Assembly (NCBI RefSeq): GCF_020594515.1 | Contig: NZ_JAJCTH010000014.1 | Location: forward strand, 62,001 to 126,000 | Source of the DNA: Rhodoferax sp. U2-2l | GTDB lineage: Bacteria > Pseudomonadota > Gammaproteobacteria > Burkholderiales > Burkholderiaceae_C | Length of the DNA stretch: 64,000 nt | Direction: 5' to 3' | Shown here: piece by piece, positions 1 through 9,011 of the stretch | Numbering within the stretch: the stretch's first letter is position 1 | Layout: each line of letters starts with the position of its first letter | The notes under the pieces: generated by a model | Told to the model about the DNA's origin: nothing | The model's input: the letters and a program-made list of their open reading frames with translations, nothing else | Databases searched by the model: none | Program-made: the position numbers and the translations under genes

Positions 1-2
1 CC

Positions 3-398
3 GCAGAAATGTACCGCTTGGTGGTGGACGTGGATGCGTATCCCCAGTTCTTGCCCTGGTGCGACAAAGGCCGTGTCGTTACGCTTGAAGAAAACGGGAT
101 GGTGGCTGAAATTGGTATCGCTTTCGGCGGCATACACCAGACCTTTACCACCCGAAACGTGCATGTGGACAACCAACAAGTGGTCATCAAGTTGGTGAAC
201 GGACCTTTTTCCAAACTGGAAGGTGAGTGGAATTTTGTTGCCCTTGGGGATGAACAACGTGCCTGCCGAGTTGAGCTGGTGCTGAGTTACGGCTTCGACA
301 CCACCCTGGGCAGGCTGGTGAGCCCGGTGTTTGACAAGATCGCCAGCAACATGGTGGATGCGTTCATCAAACGCGCCAAGCAGGTCTACGGCGAGTAG
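3..398 (+). CDS. ratA: RatA/Coq10-type START-domain protein (5' end cut by window)
   Basis: The reading frame is open to the window edge (codons for Ala and Glu precede the first Met), so only the N-terminal residues of this roughly 145-residue family are missing. The START-like pattern is visible: YRLVVDVDAYPQFLPWC near the start and an amphipathic C-terminal helix ending in FIKRAKQVYGE. Family members (Coq10, RatA, PasT) bind ubiquinone or related lipids. E. coli RatA has also been reported to block 70S assembly, so the toxin role is name-level only here. It lies 9 bases before rnfH, the usual ratA-rnfH pair. Product sure, cellular role uncertain. Confidence 0.9.
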   Translation, partial: AEMYRLVVDVDAYPQFLPWCDKGRVVTLEENGMVAEIGIAFGGIHQTFTTRNVHVDNQQVVIKLVNGPFSKLEGEWNFVALGDEQRACRVELVLSYGFDTTLGRLVSPVFDKIASNMVDAFIKRAKQVYGE

Positions 399-407
399 GC
401 CCACGCC

Positions 408-737
408 ATGCAGGTTTGGGTTGTGTATGCACCGCAGGCGCGCCAGGTTGAGCAGGTCGCGTTGAACCTGCCAGACGCGGCCACCGCCATCGACGCGCTG
501 CGATGCAGCGGCCTGTTGGCACGGTTTCCTGAACTCGATATGCAGGACGCCATCGTGGGCGTTTGGGGCAGCCAAGTGAGCCTGGGTCACGTCTTGCGTG
601 AATTTGACCGGGTAGAGGTTTACCGGCCGTTGCGCGTTGACCCCAAAGTGGCGCGGCGGGAGCGTTTTGTTAAGCAGGGTGCCCGTGCTGCCGGGCTATT
701 TGTCAAAAAACGCCCGGGGGCCAAAGCCGGTTATTGA
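408..737 (+). CDS. rnfH: RnfH family ubiquitin-like protein
   Basis: A protein of 109 residues with the RnfH/UPF0125 pattern: an N-terminal beta strand (VWVVYAPQARQVEQVAL), a central GVWG turn and the conserved segment RVEVYRPLRVDPKVARRERF. The fold is beta-grasp and the biochemical role is unknown; the name comes from occasional linkage to rnf electron-transport genes, which are not seen here. It directly follows ratA and is probably cotranscribed with it. The tail is basic (KKRPGAKAG). Family assignment is firm. Confidence 0.92.
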   Translation: MQVWVVYAPQARQVEQVALNLPDAATAIDALRCSGLLARFPELDMQDAIVGVWGSQVSLGHVLREFDRVEVYRPLRVDPKVARRERFVKQGARAAGLFVKKRPGAKAGY

Positions 738-761
738 TGCAGGCCCAGCCCAGCCGACTGT

Positions 762-1298
762 TTATTTGCAATCAGAGTCAATGACAGCCTGAATGCGCTG
801 CAACTCGGTCGCTCGGGCGAGATCGTCAACAATTTCACGCTCGCCTTGCTTGTTCACCCGCGCCAAGCGCATGCCTGACTCGTAACTGGCCTTGGCATCC
901 CGGGCGCGGGAGCAGTTGTCAGCTTTGACTTTTGCCAGCTTGTCTTCTTCGGCCTTGCGTTTGGCAGCTTCTTCCTGCTCGACCTTCTTCTTTTTGTCAG
1001 CCAGGTCTTTGTCGACGCCACTGGCTTTGGGCGCACTGGCAGCGCTTTGAGTACCCGCTGCAGCAGGGCTCGGTGCGGCTGGTTGAACAGTTTGGTCAGC
1101 GTCCACATTCACTGGCGGTACACCAGCTCTGGACCCACCGGGCCGTTTGACAATCTGCTTATCCGGCACGCCGGGCGGCGGCGCACGGTCACTGAACACC
1201 ATGCGACCATCCTTGTCCAGCCACTGCCACTGGGCCTGGGCGCCGGTGGACAGCAGCACTGCCGCAACGAGCAAGATGGATCCGATGATTGGTTTCAT
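762..1298 (-). CDS. DUF4124 domain-containing exported protein
   Basis: A protein of 178 residues starting at MKPIIGSILL. A longer frame exists upstream, but only this start gives a clean signal peptide (to about residue 23, ending GAQA). Next comes a DUF4124 segment (WQWLDKDGRMVFSDRAPP), then an Ala/Pro/Ser-rich linker and a charged Lys/Glu coiled-coil stretch. C-terminal part: DNCSRARDAKASYESGMRL. Probably periplasmic; function unknown. It converges with rnfH and diverges from guaB. Confidence 0.85.
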   Translation of the reverse strand: MKPIIGSILLVAAVLLSTGAQAQWQWLDKDGRMVFSDRAPPPGVPDKQIVKRPGGSRAGVPPVNVDADQTVQPAAPSPAAAGTQSAASAPKASGVDKDLADKKKKVEQEEAAKRKAEEDKLAKVKADNCSRARDAKASYESGMRLARVNKQGEREIVDDLARATELQRIQAVIDSDCK

Positions 1299-1423
1299 GG
1301 GCGCCAAGTTTATGCCAGCCGATGCCTGGTGTGCCACTTTCGGTGCGTGATCGCCACAGGTGATCCCCAGTCGGGCTGTCAAGGGCGGTCACAGGCCGCC
1401 CGAGCTGGGTGAGCTGGCCCAGA

Positions 1424-1429
1424 TACAAT
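1424..1429 (+). promoter_or_regulatory. candidate -10 element for guaB
   Basis: TACAAT lies 21 bases before the guaB start, at the expected distance for a short leader. No convincing -35 hexamer is found 16-18 bases upstream, so this is a weak call from one box. Confidence 0.3.
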
Positions 1430-1450
1430 TGACGATTTGGAGCTTTAACC

Positions 1451-2920
1451 ATGCGCCTGATTGGCAAAGCGCTCACCTTCGACGATGTTTTGTTGGTGCC
1501 TGCGTACTCCCAAGTCCTTCCCAAGGACACCTCCCTCGCCACCCGTTTTACCCGCAATATCTCGCTGAACCTGCCCCTGGTGTCTGCTGCCATGGACACG
1601 GTGACCGAGTCGCGCCTGGCCATTGCCATCGCGCAAGAGGGCGGTATCGGTGTGGTGCACAAAAATATGACGCCTCAGCAGCAAGCGGCCGAGGTCTCCA
1701 AGGTCAAACGCTACGAATCGGGCGTGCTCCGTGATCCGGTGGTGATCACACCGCAGCACACGGTGCGCCAGGTGATGGCGCTGTCTGAACAATTGGGCGT
1801 ATCAGGTTTTCCGGTGATGGATGGCGGCAAGGTGGCCGGCCTGGTGACCGGGCGGGATTTGCGTTTCGAGACCCGCCTTGATCTGCCGGTCAGCCACATC
1901 ATGACCCCGCGCAACAAGCTGGTGACGGTGCCTGATGGCACCACGCTGGCACAGGCCAAGGTGCTGCTCAACCAGCACAAGATCGAGCGCCTGCTGGTGG
2001 TCAATGACGCGTTTGAGCTCAAGGGCCTAATCACGGTGAAAGACATCACCAAGCAAACCAGTTTTCCCAACGCGGCCCGTGATGCACAAGGCAAGCTGCG
2101 CGTGGCCGCTGCCGTGGGTGTGGGTGAGGGCACCGAAGAACGCGTTGAGCTGCTGGCCCGAGCTGGCGTGGACGCGATTGTGGTGGACACGGCACATGGC
2201 CACAGCAAAGGCGTGATTGACCGGGTGCGTTGGGTCAAACAGAACTTCCCGCACGTCGAGGTGATCGGCGGCAACATCGCCACCGGTGCCGCTGCGCTGG
2301 CCTTGGTGGAAGCCGGGGCGGACGCCGTAAAGGTCGGCATCGGCCCGGGCTCCATCTGCACCACCCGTATCGTGGCTGGGGTGGGTGTGCCGCAAATCAT
2401 GGCGATTGACAGTGTGGCCACGGCGCTGAAGGGCACCGGCGTGCCGTTGATTGCGGACGGTGGCATCCGCTTCAGCGGCGACATCGCCAAAGCCATTGCC
2501 GCCGGGGCCGGCTCGGTGATGATGGGCGGCATGTTTGCAGGCACCGAGGAAGCGCCCGGCGAGGTGATTTTGTTCCAGGGCCGCAGCTACAAGAGTTACC
2601 GGGGCATGGGCTCGATTGGCGCCATGCAGCAGGGCAGTGCTGACCGTTACTTCCAAGAGTCCAGCACCGGCAACCCGAATGCCGACAAATTGGTGCCCGA
2701 AGGCATTGAAGGCCGTGTGCCTTACAAAGGCTCGATGGTGGCCATCATTTTCCAGATGGCCGGTGGCTTGCGCGCCAGCATGGGCTACTGCGGCTGCGCC
2801 ACCATCGACGAGATGCAAAACCGCGCCGAGTTTGTCGAAATCACCGCCGCCGGCATCCGCGAAAGCCACGTGCATGATGTGCAGATCACCAAAGAAGCGC
2901 CGAACTACAGGGCGGACTAA
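1451..2920 (+). CDS. guaB: IMP dehydrogenase
   Basis: Oxidises IMP to XMP with NAD+, the committed step to guanine nucleotides. It has the full 489 residues of the bacterial enzyme. The catalytic loop GPGSICTTR puts the nucleophilic Cys at residue 303. A tandem CBS (Bateman) insert spans about residues 95-205, ending in [10 protein letters not shown]. The flap region carries [16 protein letters not shown]. guaA follows about 150 bases downstream, so the two XMP/GMP steps are adjacent. Start chosen at [15 protein letters not shown], the standard N terminus. Confidence 0.98.
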   Translation: MRLIGKALTFDDVLLVPAYSQVLPKDTSLATRFTRNISLNLPLVSAAMDTVTESRLAIAIAQEGGIGVVHKNMTPQQQAAEVSKVKRYESGVLRDPVVITPQHTVRQVMALSEQLGVSGFPVMDGGKVAGLVTGRDLRFETRLDLPVSHIMTPRNKLVTVPDGTTLAQAKVLLNQHKIERLLVVNDAFELKGLITVKDITKQTSFPNAARDAQGKLRVAAAVGVGEGTEERVELLARAGVDAIVVDTAHGHSKGVIDRVRWVKQNFPHVEVIGGNIATGAAALALVEAGADAVKVGIGPGSICTTRIVAGVGVPQIMAIDSVATALKGTGVPLIADGGIRFSGDIAKAIAAGAGSVMMGGMFAGTEEAPGEVILFQGRSYKSYRGMGSIGAMQQGSADRYFQESSTGNPNADKLVPEGIEGRVPYKGSMVAIIFQMAGGLRASMGYCGCATIDEMQNRAEFVEITAAGIRESHVHDVQITKEAPNYRAD

Positions 2921-2924
2921 GCAC

Positions 2925-3016
2925 ACCCCCAGGCTGCGCGCACGTCGTGTCGCTGCGCCACCCCCTTGCAGGGGGCAACACCGGTGGCCCGGCTAAGCCG
3001 GTTCCACGGTGTTCCT
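2925..3016. repeat. intergenic hairpin repeat between guaB and guaA
   Basis: Two nested hairpins: CCCCC-TTGCA-GGGGG at 2961-2975, then ACACCG (2978-2983) pairing with CGGTGT (3007-3012), with an inner CCGGC-TAA-GCCGG. The sequence beginning CCCCCAGGCTGCGCGCAC resembles a dispersed intergenic repeat I associate with Comamonadaceae genomes; that is recall, not a search. It may attenuate or terminate transcription between guaB and guaA. Confidence 0.5.
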
Positions 3017-3071
3017 GGTTGAGGGCACGCGCGCGGCGACCATCCCCATCTTTTTTTGTTCTTTGATTGTT

Positions 3072-4688
3072 ATGCATCAAAAAATTCTCATCCTCGACTT
3101 CGGCTCCCAAGTCACCCAGCTGATTGCGCGGCGTATTCGCGAAGCGCATGTATTTTGTGAGGTCCATCCGTGTGACGTGAGTGACGCGTGGATTCGCGAC
3201 TACGCGCGTGACGGCAGCCTCAAAGGCATCATCCTATCGGGCAGCCACGCCAGCATCTACGAAGAAACCACCGACAAGGCGCCACAAGCCGTTTTCGAGC
3301 TGGGCATCCCGGTGCTGGGCATCTGTTATGGCATGCAGGCGATGGCACACCAGTTGGGTGGCGTGGTCACCAGCGGGCATGAGCGTGAGTTTGGTCATGC
3401 CGATGTGCGGGCGCACGGTCACACCAAGCTCTTGGACGGCATTCAGGACTACGCCACGCCCATGGGCCACGGCATGCTGCAGGTCTGGATGAGCCACGGC
3501 GACAAGGTCACCGAGCTGCCGCCAGGCTTCAAGCTGATGGCCAGCACCGACAGTTGCCCGATTGCCGGCATGGCCGACGAGGAACGGCGTTTTTACGCGG
3601 TGCAGTTCCACCCCGAAGTCACCCACACCAAGCGCGGTGCAGCGATCCTGGAGCGCTTTGCTTTGGACATCTGCGGCACCCGCGCTGACTGGATCATGGG
3701 TGACTACATCTCTGAGGCGGTGGAAAAAATTCGCGCCCAGGTGGGTGATGAAGAAGTCATTCTGGGTTTGTCGGGCGGCGTCGACTCCTCGGTGGCAGCA
3801 GCGCTGATCCACCGGGCGATTGGTGACCAGCTCACCTGCGTGTTTGTCGACCACGGCCTGCTGCGCCTGAATGAAGGCGACATGGTGATGGACATGTTTG
3901 TTGGCAAGTTGCACGCCAAGGTGGTGCGTGTGGACGCGGCCGACCAGTTTTTGGGGCACCTCGCCGGTGTGAGTGACCCGGAAGCCAAACGCAAAATCAT
4001 TGGTCGTGAGTTTGTTGAAGTGTTCAAGGCGCAGGCGCTGGCCCTGACCGCCTCCGACACCACCAAAAGAGGAGCGAAGTGGCTTGCCCAGGGCACCATT
4101 TACCCGGATGTGATCGAGTCCGGCGGTGCCAAAAACAAAAAGGCCGTGGTGATCAAGAGCCACCACAACGTGGGCGGCCTGCCAGAGCAATTGGGCTTGA
4201 AACTGCTGGAACCCCTGCGCGAGTTGTTCAAGGACGAGGTGCGCGAACTCGGCGTGGCGTTGGGCTTGCCCCACAACATGGTTTACCGTCATCCATTCCC
4301 CGGCCCGGGTCTGGGCGTGCGGATTCTGGGTGAGGTCAAGAAAGAGTATGCCGACCTGCTGCGCCGGGCCGACGCGATCTTCATTGAAGAACTCAACAAC
4401 TTTGTCGATGAAGCCACCGGCAAAACCTGGTACCAGCTCACCAGCCAGGCTTTCACCGTGTTTTTGCCGGTGAAAAGCGTGGGCGTGATGGGTGACGGTC
4501 GCACTTACGACTACGTGGTCGCGCTGCGCGCGGTGCAAACCAGCGACTTCATGACCGCCGACTGGGCCGAGCTGCCCTACGCGCTGCTCAAAAAGGTGTC
4601 CAGTCGCATCATCAACGAAGTGCGCGGCATCAACCGCGTCACTTACGATGTGAGCAGCAAGCCACCAGCCACGATTGAGTGGGAGTAG
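3072..4688 (+). CDS. guaA: GMP synthase (glutamine-hydrolysing)
   Basis: Converts XMP to GMP using ATP and glutamine. 538 residues from [13 protein letters not shown]; the frame runs 21 codons further upstream, but those residues do not resemble the family. N-terminal class I amidotransferase domain with nucleophile Cys85 (LGICYGMQ) and the HPE motif (FHPEVTHT). The ATP pyrophosphatase domain has the P-loop SGGVDSS. The C-terminal dimerisation domain has [11 protein letters not shown] and ends in [15 protein letters not shown]. Complete and unremarkable. Confidence 0.98.
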   Translation: MHQKILILDFGSQVTQLIARRIREAHVFCEVHPCDVSDAWIRDYARDGSLKGIILSGSHASIYEETTDKAPQAVFELGIPVLGICYGMQAMAHQLGGVVTSGHEREFGHADVRAHGHTKLLDGIQDYATPMGHGMLQVWMSHGDKVTELPPGFKLMASTDSCPIAGMADEERRFYAVQFHPEVTHTKRGAAILERFALDICGTRADWIMGDYISEAVEKIRAQVGDEEVILGLSGGVDSSVAAALIHRAIGDQLTCVFVDHGLLRLNEGDMVMDMFVGKLHAKVVRVDAADQFLGHLAGVSDPEAKRKIIGREFVEVFKAQALALTASDTTKRGAKWLAQGTIYPDVIESGGAKNKKAVVIKSHHNVGGLPEQLGLKLLEPLRELFKDEVRELGVALGLPHNMVYRHPFPGPGLGVRILGEVKKEYADLLRRADAIFIEELNNFVDEATGKTWYQLTSQAFTVFLPVKSVGVMGDGRTYDYVVALRAVQTSDFMTADWAELPYALLKKVSSRIINEVRGINRVTYDVSSKPPATIEWE

Positions 4689-5076
4689 CCTTGCCACTCC
4701 ATGGCGTTCTGCGTCGCTGATGGACAAAAATTGGCGATATGTGGCGTGGGAATCACGATGAAGAACCCTTGGATGGCCCGCAACAAGTTGCGCTGACGCG
4801 CGAAAAGGGGCAAGACAGGTTGCTCGACAGCCAGTTGCGGTTGCGGTTGCCGATGAAACCGATACCGTTGGAGAAGACGTTGAGGCAGTAAGCATGATCC
4901 ATGCTTTAAGTACGGAACAGGGTAAATCCGTTAGAAAGTCCGGGAAACCAGGCTATCCTGCTTGTAAAATCTCGCCAATCGGTGCGGTTCAAAGATTGTG
5001 GAAAACGCAAATTCCGCACTGACATGGCTTCGGGGACAAACATTCCTTGTGGGGTGGTTCATTCCTCTTGGTCTAA
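4689..5076. other. intergenic region before tRNA-Gly, no gene seen
   Basis: No open frame resembles a known protein and no strong hairpin terminator follows guaA. It must hold the guaA transcript end and the tRNA promoter, but I cannot place either with confidence. Confidence 0.5.
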
Positions 5077-5150
5077 GCGGGTGTAGTTCAATGGTAGAAC
5101 GGCAGCTTCCCAAGCTTCATACGAGGGTTCGATTCCCTTCACCCGCTCCA
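5077..5150 (+). tRNA. tRNA-Gly (anticodon CCC)
   Basis: Cloverleaf of 74 bases with encoded CCA. Acceptor GCGGGTG pairs with CACCCGC; D arm is GTTC/GAAC; anticodon loop TTCCCAA gives CCC; T arm is GAGGG-TTCGATT-CCCTT with a G-U first pair; discriminator T then CCA. The anticodon stem GCAGC/GCTTC has one C-U mismatch, which also seems to occur in other betaproteobacterial copies, so I do not read it as decay. Confidence 0.96.
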
Positions 5151-5671
5151 ATTCATCGTCTTGCCTGAATACCAGCAAGTCGCCAAAGTGCCGCTGTTCT
5201 TTTTGACCATCAAGAGCAGCCTGGCTGTCCCATCTGGCAGTGCGGGCCGACGCACTTGTCAATCCGCTAGCAAGGCTTGTCCGCCGCACCTCGCAAAGCT
5301 TTTCCATCGCTACGGCTGGCAGATTGGTTTCAGCGACGCATTGGTGGCATCTCGCTGGATCCACTGGGAGCGTTCGGTGCAGCACACGCCAATGCGACCG
5401 AGCCGCTATTGGTATAGCGTGCCGCTGACAGCCCAATAGGCGCACAAAGAATGCAGAAAACGACCCGGCTTGCGCTCATCCATCACGCTGTGACAGTGGC
5501 GAACTGGAATAATCGCAGCATGTACATTTCTATCCGTTTTGCCGCGATACAACAGACACCGTCCCATGCAGGCATGAATGGTGTCAGGGCCGTTGGCAAC
5601 GATGAGCAGCGCGCCTTGGCGTACCGGATGCCGGGTTCGGGGCGGGTGAATACCGTTTAGGGCCGGACTCG
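5151..5671. other. silent region downstream of tRNA-Gly
   Basis: About 520 bases with only short, unconvincing frames on both strands. No duplicate of the tRNA 3' end is present, so there is no sign of a tRNA-integrated element. The region between 5161 and 5640 is unexplained, possibly decayed coding sequence. Confidence 0.45.
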
Positions 5672-5941
5672 ATGCGTACGATCTTCGGGGTGTTGAGTCT
5701 GTTGGTAGCGCTGGCAATCGCTGGTGTGCTGTTGCGGCAACAGCTGAAAGCCACGCACTCGCCTATGCCTGTCTTGCAACTACCCGTAACACCAAGTGGT
5801 GATGCGCAAGGCGGTACAGAGACGGTGACCTTGCCCGCCTCCAGCGCACCAGCGCAGCAAAACCAAGACGTGCAAGAGCAGTTCAAGCAAGCGCTGGACC
5901 ATGCCATCCAGGCGCGCCCCTTGCCCGACGACCCACCGTGA
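5672..5941 (+). CDS. small single-pass membrane protein, unknown function
   Basis: 89 residues: an N-terminal hydrophobic helix (about 4-22, IFGVLSLLVALAIAGVLL), then a Pro/Gln/Ser-rich stretch and a predicted short helix (QEQFKQALDHAIQA). The topology suggests an inner-membrane anchor with a periplasmic tail. It overlaps the tadA-fusion GTG start by four bases (GTGA), so the two are probably translated together. I do not recognise the family. Confidence 0.7.
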   Translation: MRTIFGVLSLLVALAIAGVLLRQQLKATHSPMPVLQLPVTPSGDAQGGTETVTLPASSAPAQQNQDVQEQFKQALDHAIQARPLPDDPP

Positions 5942-7023
5942 CGATGACCACCAATACATCCGAAAAGGCTGATGCACAGTGGATGTTGGCCGCGCTGGCG
6001 CAGGCCCAAGCTGCGGGCGCTGCTGGTGAGGTGCCCGTGGGTGCCGTGGTGGTGCTGGACGGGCACGTCATCGGGGCAGGGCGCAACGCGCCGATCCAGA
6101 CGCATGACCCCACGGCCCATGCCGAAATCGCCGCCTTGCGCGCCGCCGCGCAGCATCTGGGCAACTATCGGCTGGACGACTGCGAGCTGTTTGTCACGCT
6201 GGAGCCATGCACCATGTGCGCAGGTGCCATGCTGCACGCCCGCATCAAGCGGGTGGTGTTTGGTGCGCCTGATCCCAAAACCGGTGCCGCTGGCTCGGTA
6301 CTCAATGTTTTTGCCCAGACGGGCCTCAATCATCAGACCCAAATCACGGGTGGCGTGATGGCTCAGGCGTGTGGCGACCTGTTGCAGCTTTTTTTCAAAC
6401 GTCTGCGCGAGCGTCAACAGGCCAACCAATGGCAAGCGGGCAGGGCGCTGCGCGATGACGCCCTGCGCACGCCCGAGAACCGGTTTGCCGACCTGCCCAC
6501 GGTGCCGGGCACATCGTGTTACCTCAATGACCTGCCCAGCCTGTCGGGCTGGCGGCTGCACTACGTAGAGCTTGGACAGTCCAACACCCAACCTGCTGGC
6601 CTGTGCCTGCATGGTCCCAACACCTGGAGCCACGCCTGGCGAAGCCAGTTGGCGCTTGCGGCTGAGAAGGGCACACGCTTGATCTGCCCGGACCTGATTG
6701 GTTTTGGCAAGAGCGACAAGCCCAAAAAAGCCACCTGCCACACACTTGGCTGGCACGCCCAGGTCTTGCTGGAATTGATCGAGCATTTGGGTTTGCCGCA
6801 GGTTAACCTGATCGTGGCAGAAGACGCGTTGCCCTTGGCCCGTGCGCTGCAAGTGCTGGCGCCTGAAACCGTCAGCGCCATCGACCTGGCCCAGCCAGAC
6901 CCGCTCACGTACCAGGCCCAGGACGCACCCTATCCCGACAACGGCCACCGTGTCGGCCCACGGGCTTTGTCCTGCCTGAAAATCATGCCGATAACCAACC
7001 CATCTGTCCGCGACATCCGATGA
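5938..7023 (+). CDS. tadA: tRNA adenosine(34) deaminase fused to an alpha/beta-hydrolase-like domain
   Basis: Residues about 10-165 are TadA, which deaminates A34 to inosine in tRNA-Arg: catalytic H61-A-E63 and zinc ligands in PCTMCAGA (Cys91, Cys94). TadA alone is usually 150-170 residues; this protein has 361. Residues about 175-345 resemble haloalkane dehalogenase-type hydrolases (LCLHGPNTWSHAWR, DLIGFGKSDKP). At the nucleophile elbow, where such enzymes carry an Asp/Ser-centred turn, it reads LIVAEDALPLARAL, and no catalytic His is evident, so the second domain is probably inactive. The start may be GTG 5938 or ATG 5944. Its stop overlaps ldcA (ATGA). Confidence 0.9.
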   Translation: MTMTTNTSEKADAQWMLAALAQAQAAGAAGEVPVGAVVVLDGHVIGAGRNAPIQTHDPTAHAEIAALRAAAQHLGNYRLDDCELFVTLEPCTMCAGAMLHARIKRVVFGAPDPKTGAAGSVLNVFAQTGLNHQTQITGGVMAQACGDLLQLFFKRLRERQQANQWQAGRALRDDALRTPENRFADLPTVPGTSCYLNDLPSLSGWRLHYVELGQSNTQPAGLCLHGPNTWSHAWRSQLALAAEKGTRLICPDLIGFGKSDKPKKATCHTLGWHAQVLLELIEHLGLPQVNLIVAEDALPLARALQVLAPETVSAIDLAQPDPLTYQAQDAPYPDNGHRVGPRALSCLKIMPITNPSVRDIR

Positions 7024-7979
7024 CGAAACACATCTATATTTATTCTCCCTCTGGCGCTGTGCGCGACAAAGCCGCCTTCAAGCGCGGCATCCAACGGCTG
7101 CAAACCCTGGGCCATGAGGTGGAGGTAGACGTTGCTGCCCTGGCCAGCCAACAACGTTTTGCCGGTGACGATGCCACCCGGCTGGCTGCCATCCACCGCG
7201 CTGCGGACAGCGGTGCCGACGTGGCGCTGATCTCACGTGGTGGCTATGGACTGACCCGGCTGCTGCCCGACGTTCGCTACAAAAAAGTTGCCAAAGCCAT
7301 CGACAAGGGTCTGCAGTTTGTGGGCATCAGCGACTTCACCGCTTTTCAGAGTGCCCTGTTGGCCAAAACGGGCGCCATCACGTGGGCAGGCCCCGCACTG
7401 GGCGAGGGTTTTGGTGTGGAAGGCACACCAGACGACATCATGGAGGCGTGTTTTGACGACATGTTGTGCGGGCAAGGGGAGGGCACCGGTTGGCGCCAGG
7501 CGCGCCAAAGCGTCGTATCTGATGCACCATTGGTAGCGTCCAACCCGGATGCCACCCGTTCTGAGAATAGTTTTGGCATTGAAGATGCTGTGCTGTGGGG
7601 TGGCAATCTGACCGTGTTGACCGCGCTGCTGGGTACGCCCTATTTCCCCAACATCAAGGGCGGCATTCTGTTTTTGGAAGATGTTGCCGAGCACCCTTAC
7701 CGGGTTGAACGCATGCTCACCCAACTACTGTATGCCGGCGTGCTCAAGCGTCAAAAAGCGGTGGTGCTGGGTCAGTTCACCGATTTCAAGCTGACGCCGC
7801 ACGACCGCGGCTTCAACATGACCACGGTGGTGCAATGGCTGCGCCAGCACATCAAGGCGCCGATTTTGACCAATCTGCCCTATGGTCATGTTCAGACCAA
7901 GGTGTTGCTGCCGGTCGGCGCCAAGACCGACCTCCGTATTGATTCACGTGATGTGCTCCTTGTTTGGGGCCACATTTGA
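7020..7979 (+). CDS. ldcA: LD-carboxypeptidase (muramoyltetrapeptide carboxypeptidase)
   Basis: Serine peptidase of family S66 that removes the terminal D-Ala from tetrapeptide in peptidoglycan recycling in the cytoplasm. 319 residues with the nucleophile motif GISDFTA (Ser104), the preceding ISRGGYG turn, a Glu-containing central segment (FLEDVAEHPYRVERM), and the catalytic His in LPYGHVQTK. No signal peptide, which fits the recycling enzyme. Overlaps the tadA fusion by four bases. Confidence 0.93.
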   Translation: MTKHIYIYSPSGAVRDKAAFKRGIQRLQTLGHEVEVDVAALASQQRFAGDDATRLAAIHRAADSGADVALISRGGYGLTRLLPDVRYKKVAKAIDKGLQFVGISDFTAFQSALLAKTGAITWAGPALGEGFGVEGTPDDIMEACFDDMLCGQGEGTGWRQARQSVVSDAPLVASNPDATRSENSFGIEDAVLWGGNLTVLTALLGTPYFPNIKGGILFLEDVAEHPYRVERMLTQLLYAGVLKRQKAVVLGQFTDFKLTPHDRGFNMTTVVQWLRQHIKAPILTNLPYGHVQTKVLLPVGAKTDLRIDSRDVLLVWGHI

Positions 7980-8034
7980 TGGCGTGTTGGCAGTTGTCCT
8001 AAACTCACGCCACAACCAAGGGAAGTCTTCGGGA

Positions 8035-8949
8035 ATGAGTGTTCAATCGACTGTCGTTTTTGCTGATCTGTTCGGGAGCACCGGTGTCTTCGAGGCCCTG
8101 GGCAACGCGAAGGCGACCGAGCTGGTGACCCAGGCCACAGCGTGGGTGGCGCAACGCTGCAGCGCGCACGGCGGCAGAGTGGTCAAATTTCTCGGTGACG
8201 GCGTTCTGATCATTTTTGAGGACAGTACCAAAGCGGTTCTGGCGGTCATGGACCTGCAGCGTTCTTACCAACAGTTGCTGGGTCACATGCCGCCCAAGGC
8301 GTACATGCCGCTGCGCATTGGTGTGGCCCGCGGTGGGGTTGAACTGGTGGCTGACGACTGTTATGGTGACGCAGTCAATATCGCCGCGCGCCTGAGCGAA
8401 CTCACCGGACCACATCAGATCTGGGTCAACAGCGAAGCCATGCAGGATGGATTCGACCTGCCAGATGAACGCTTCAGGCTGCTGGGACCTATTCATATCA
8501 GGGGCCGTGCCGAATCATGCCGGGTTTATCAGGTTGAATGGCAGGAAAACCTGGGGTCAGAACTGTTGACCATCCACGAAGGATTCGATCTGTCCAGTCG
8601 TTTCAGCGACCGCGACGCGCTAGGTGCACATATCGAGCTGAAATGGCTGGACCAAAAGAAGTCATTCAACGCGTTTGATTTGCCGATCCACATTGGCAGA
8701 ACACATCAGGTGGAGTTTGTGGTGACGGACGCGCGCGTTTCCAGGACACACGCCCGCCTGGACTGGCGCAACGGCAGCGTTGTGCTGGTTGACCTCAGCT
8801 CCTATGGCTGTTGGGTCCGATTCGCTGGCAGTGGCTCGGACTTGTTGTTGCGCCGTGAGGAATGTGTGTTGCACGGCAACGGTGAGATTTCGCTAGGTAC
8901 ACCGTTCAGCGATCCCAGCGCACCGGTCGTCGGGTTTGCAGTGACATGA
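8035..8949 (+). CDS. class III nucleotide cyclase with C-terminal FHA domain
   Basis: 304 residues from MSVQSTVVFADLFGST; the longer upstream frame overlaps ldcA and is not homologous. The cyclase domain (about 5-175) keeps both metal aspartates (Asp11, Asp55 in FLGDG) and the transition-state pair Asn115/Arg119 (GDAVNIAARL), so catalysis is plausible. After a linker, residues about 205-290 form an FHA domain (IHIGRTH, VSRTHARLDW, DLSSYGCW) that would bind phosphothreonine. No membrane segment. Likely a soluble cyclase linked to Ser/Thr kinase signalling; the cAMP product is inferred. Confidence 0.85.
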   Translation: MSVQSTVVFADLFGSTGVFEALGNAKATELVTQATAWVAQRCSAHGGRVVKFLGDGVLIIFEDSTKAVLAVMDLQRSYQQLLGHMPPKAYMPLRIGVARGGVELVADDCYGDAVNIAARLSELTGPHQIWVNSEAMQDGFDLPDERFRLLGPIHIRGRAESCRVYQVEWQENLGSELLTIHEGFDLSSRFSDRDALGAHIELKWLDQKKSFNAFDLPIHIGRTHQVEFVVTDARVSRTHARLDWRNGSVVLVDLSSYGCWVRFAGSGSDLLLRREECVLHGNGEISLGTPFSDPSAPVVGFAVT

Positions 8950-8971
8950 GTGGGTGATTTGAGTTTTCGCT

Positions 8972-8985
8972 GTTATCCACATAAC
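8972..8985 (+). promoter_or_regulatory. perfect DnaA box inside a 14-base repeated sequence
   Basis: GTTATCCACATAAC contains TTATCCACA, the DnaA-box consensus. The exact reverse complement of all 14 bases occurs at 10107-10120. It lies 6 bases before the left core of the integrated element. Confidence 0.6.
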
Positions 8986-9011
8986 TTAACATAATGCACA
9001 TCGTATCTACC
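8984..9011. promoter_or_regulatory. left recombination junction, partly dif-like
   Basis: ACTTAACATAA matches 10 of 11 bases of the betaproteobacterial XerD arm (ATTTAACATAA), followed by the 6-base centre TGCACA. The opposite arm (TCGTATCTACC) fits poorly. It overlaps the 20-base core shared with 10205-10224. Could be a Xer-type attL with one host arm and one element arm. Confidence 0.4.

Noticed and set aside
5161..5439. Plus-strand ORF of 92 residues after the tRNA
   Set aside because: No recognisable protein features; competing frames of similar length overlap it.
5059..5445. Minus-strand ORF of 128 residues across tRNA-Gly
   Set aside because: It contains the recurring false peptide made by reading tRNA-Gly backwards (GIEPSYEAWEAAVLPLNYT).
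8972..8985. DnaA box as part of the chromosomal origin
   Set aside because: No dnaA, dnaN, gyrB, rpmH or parAB gene and no box cluster nearby; better explained as part of the small element.
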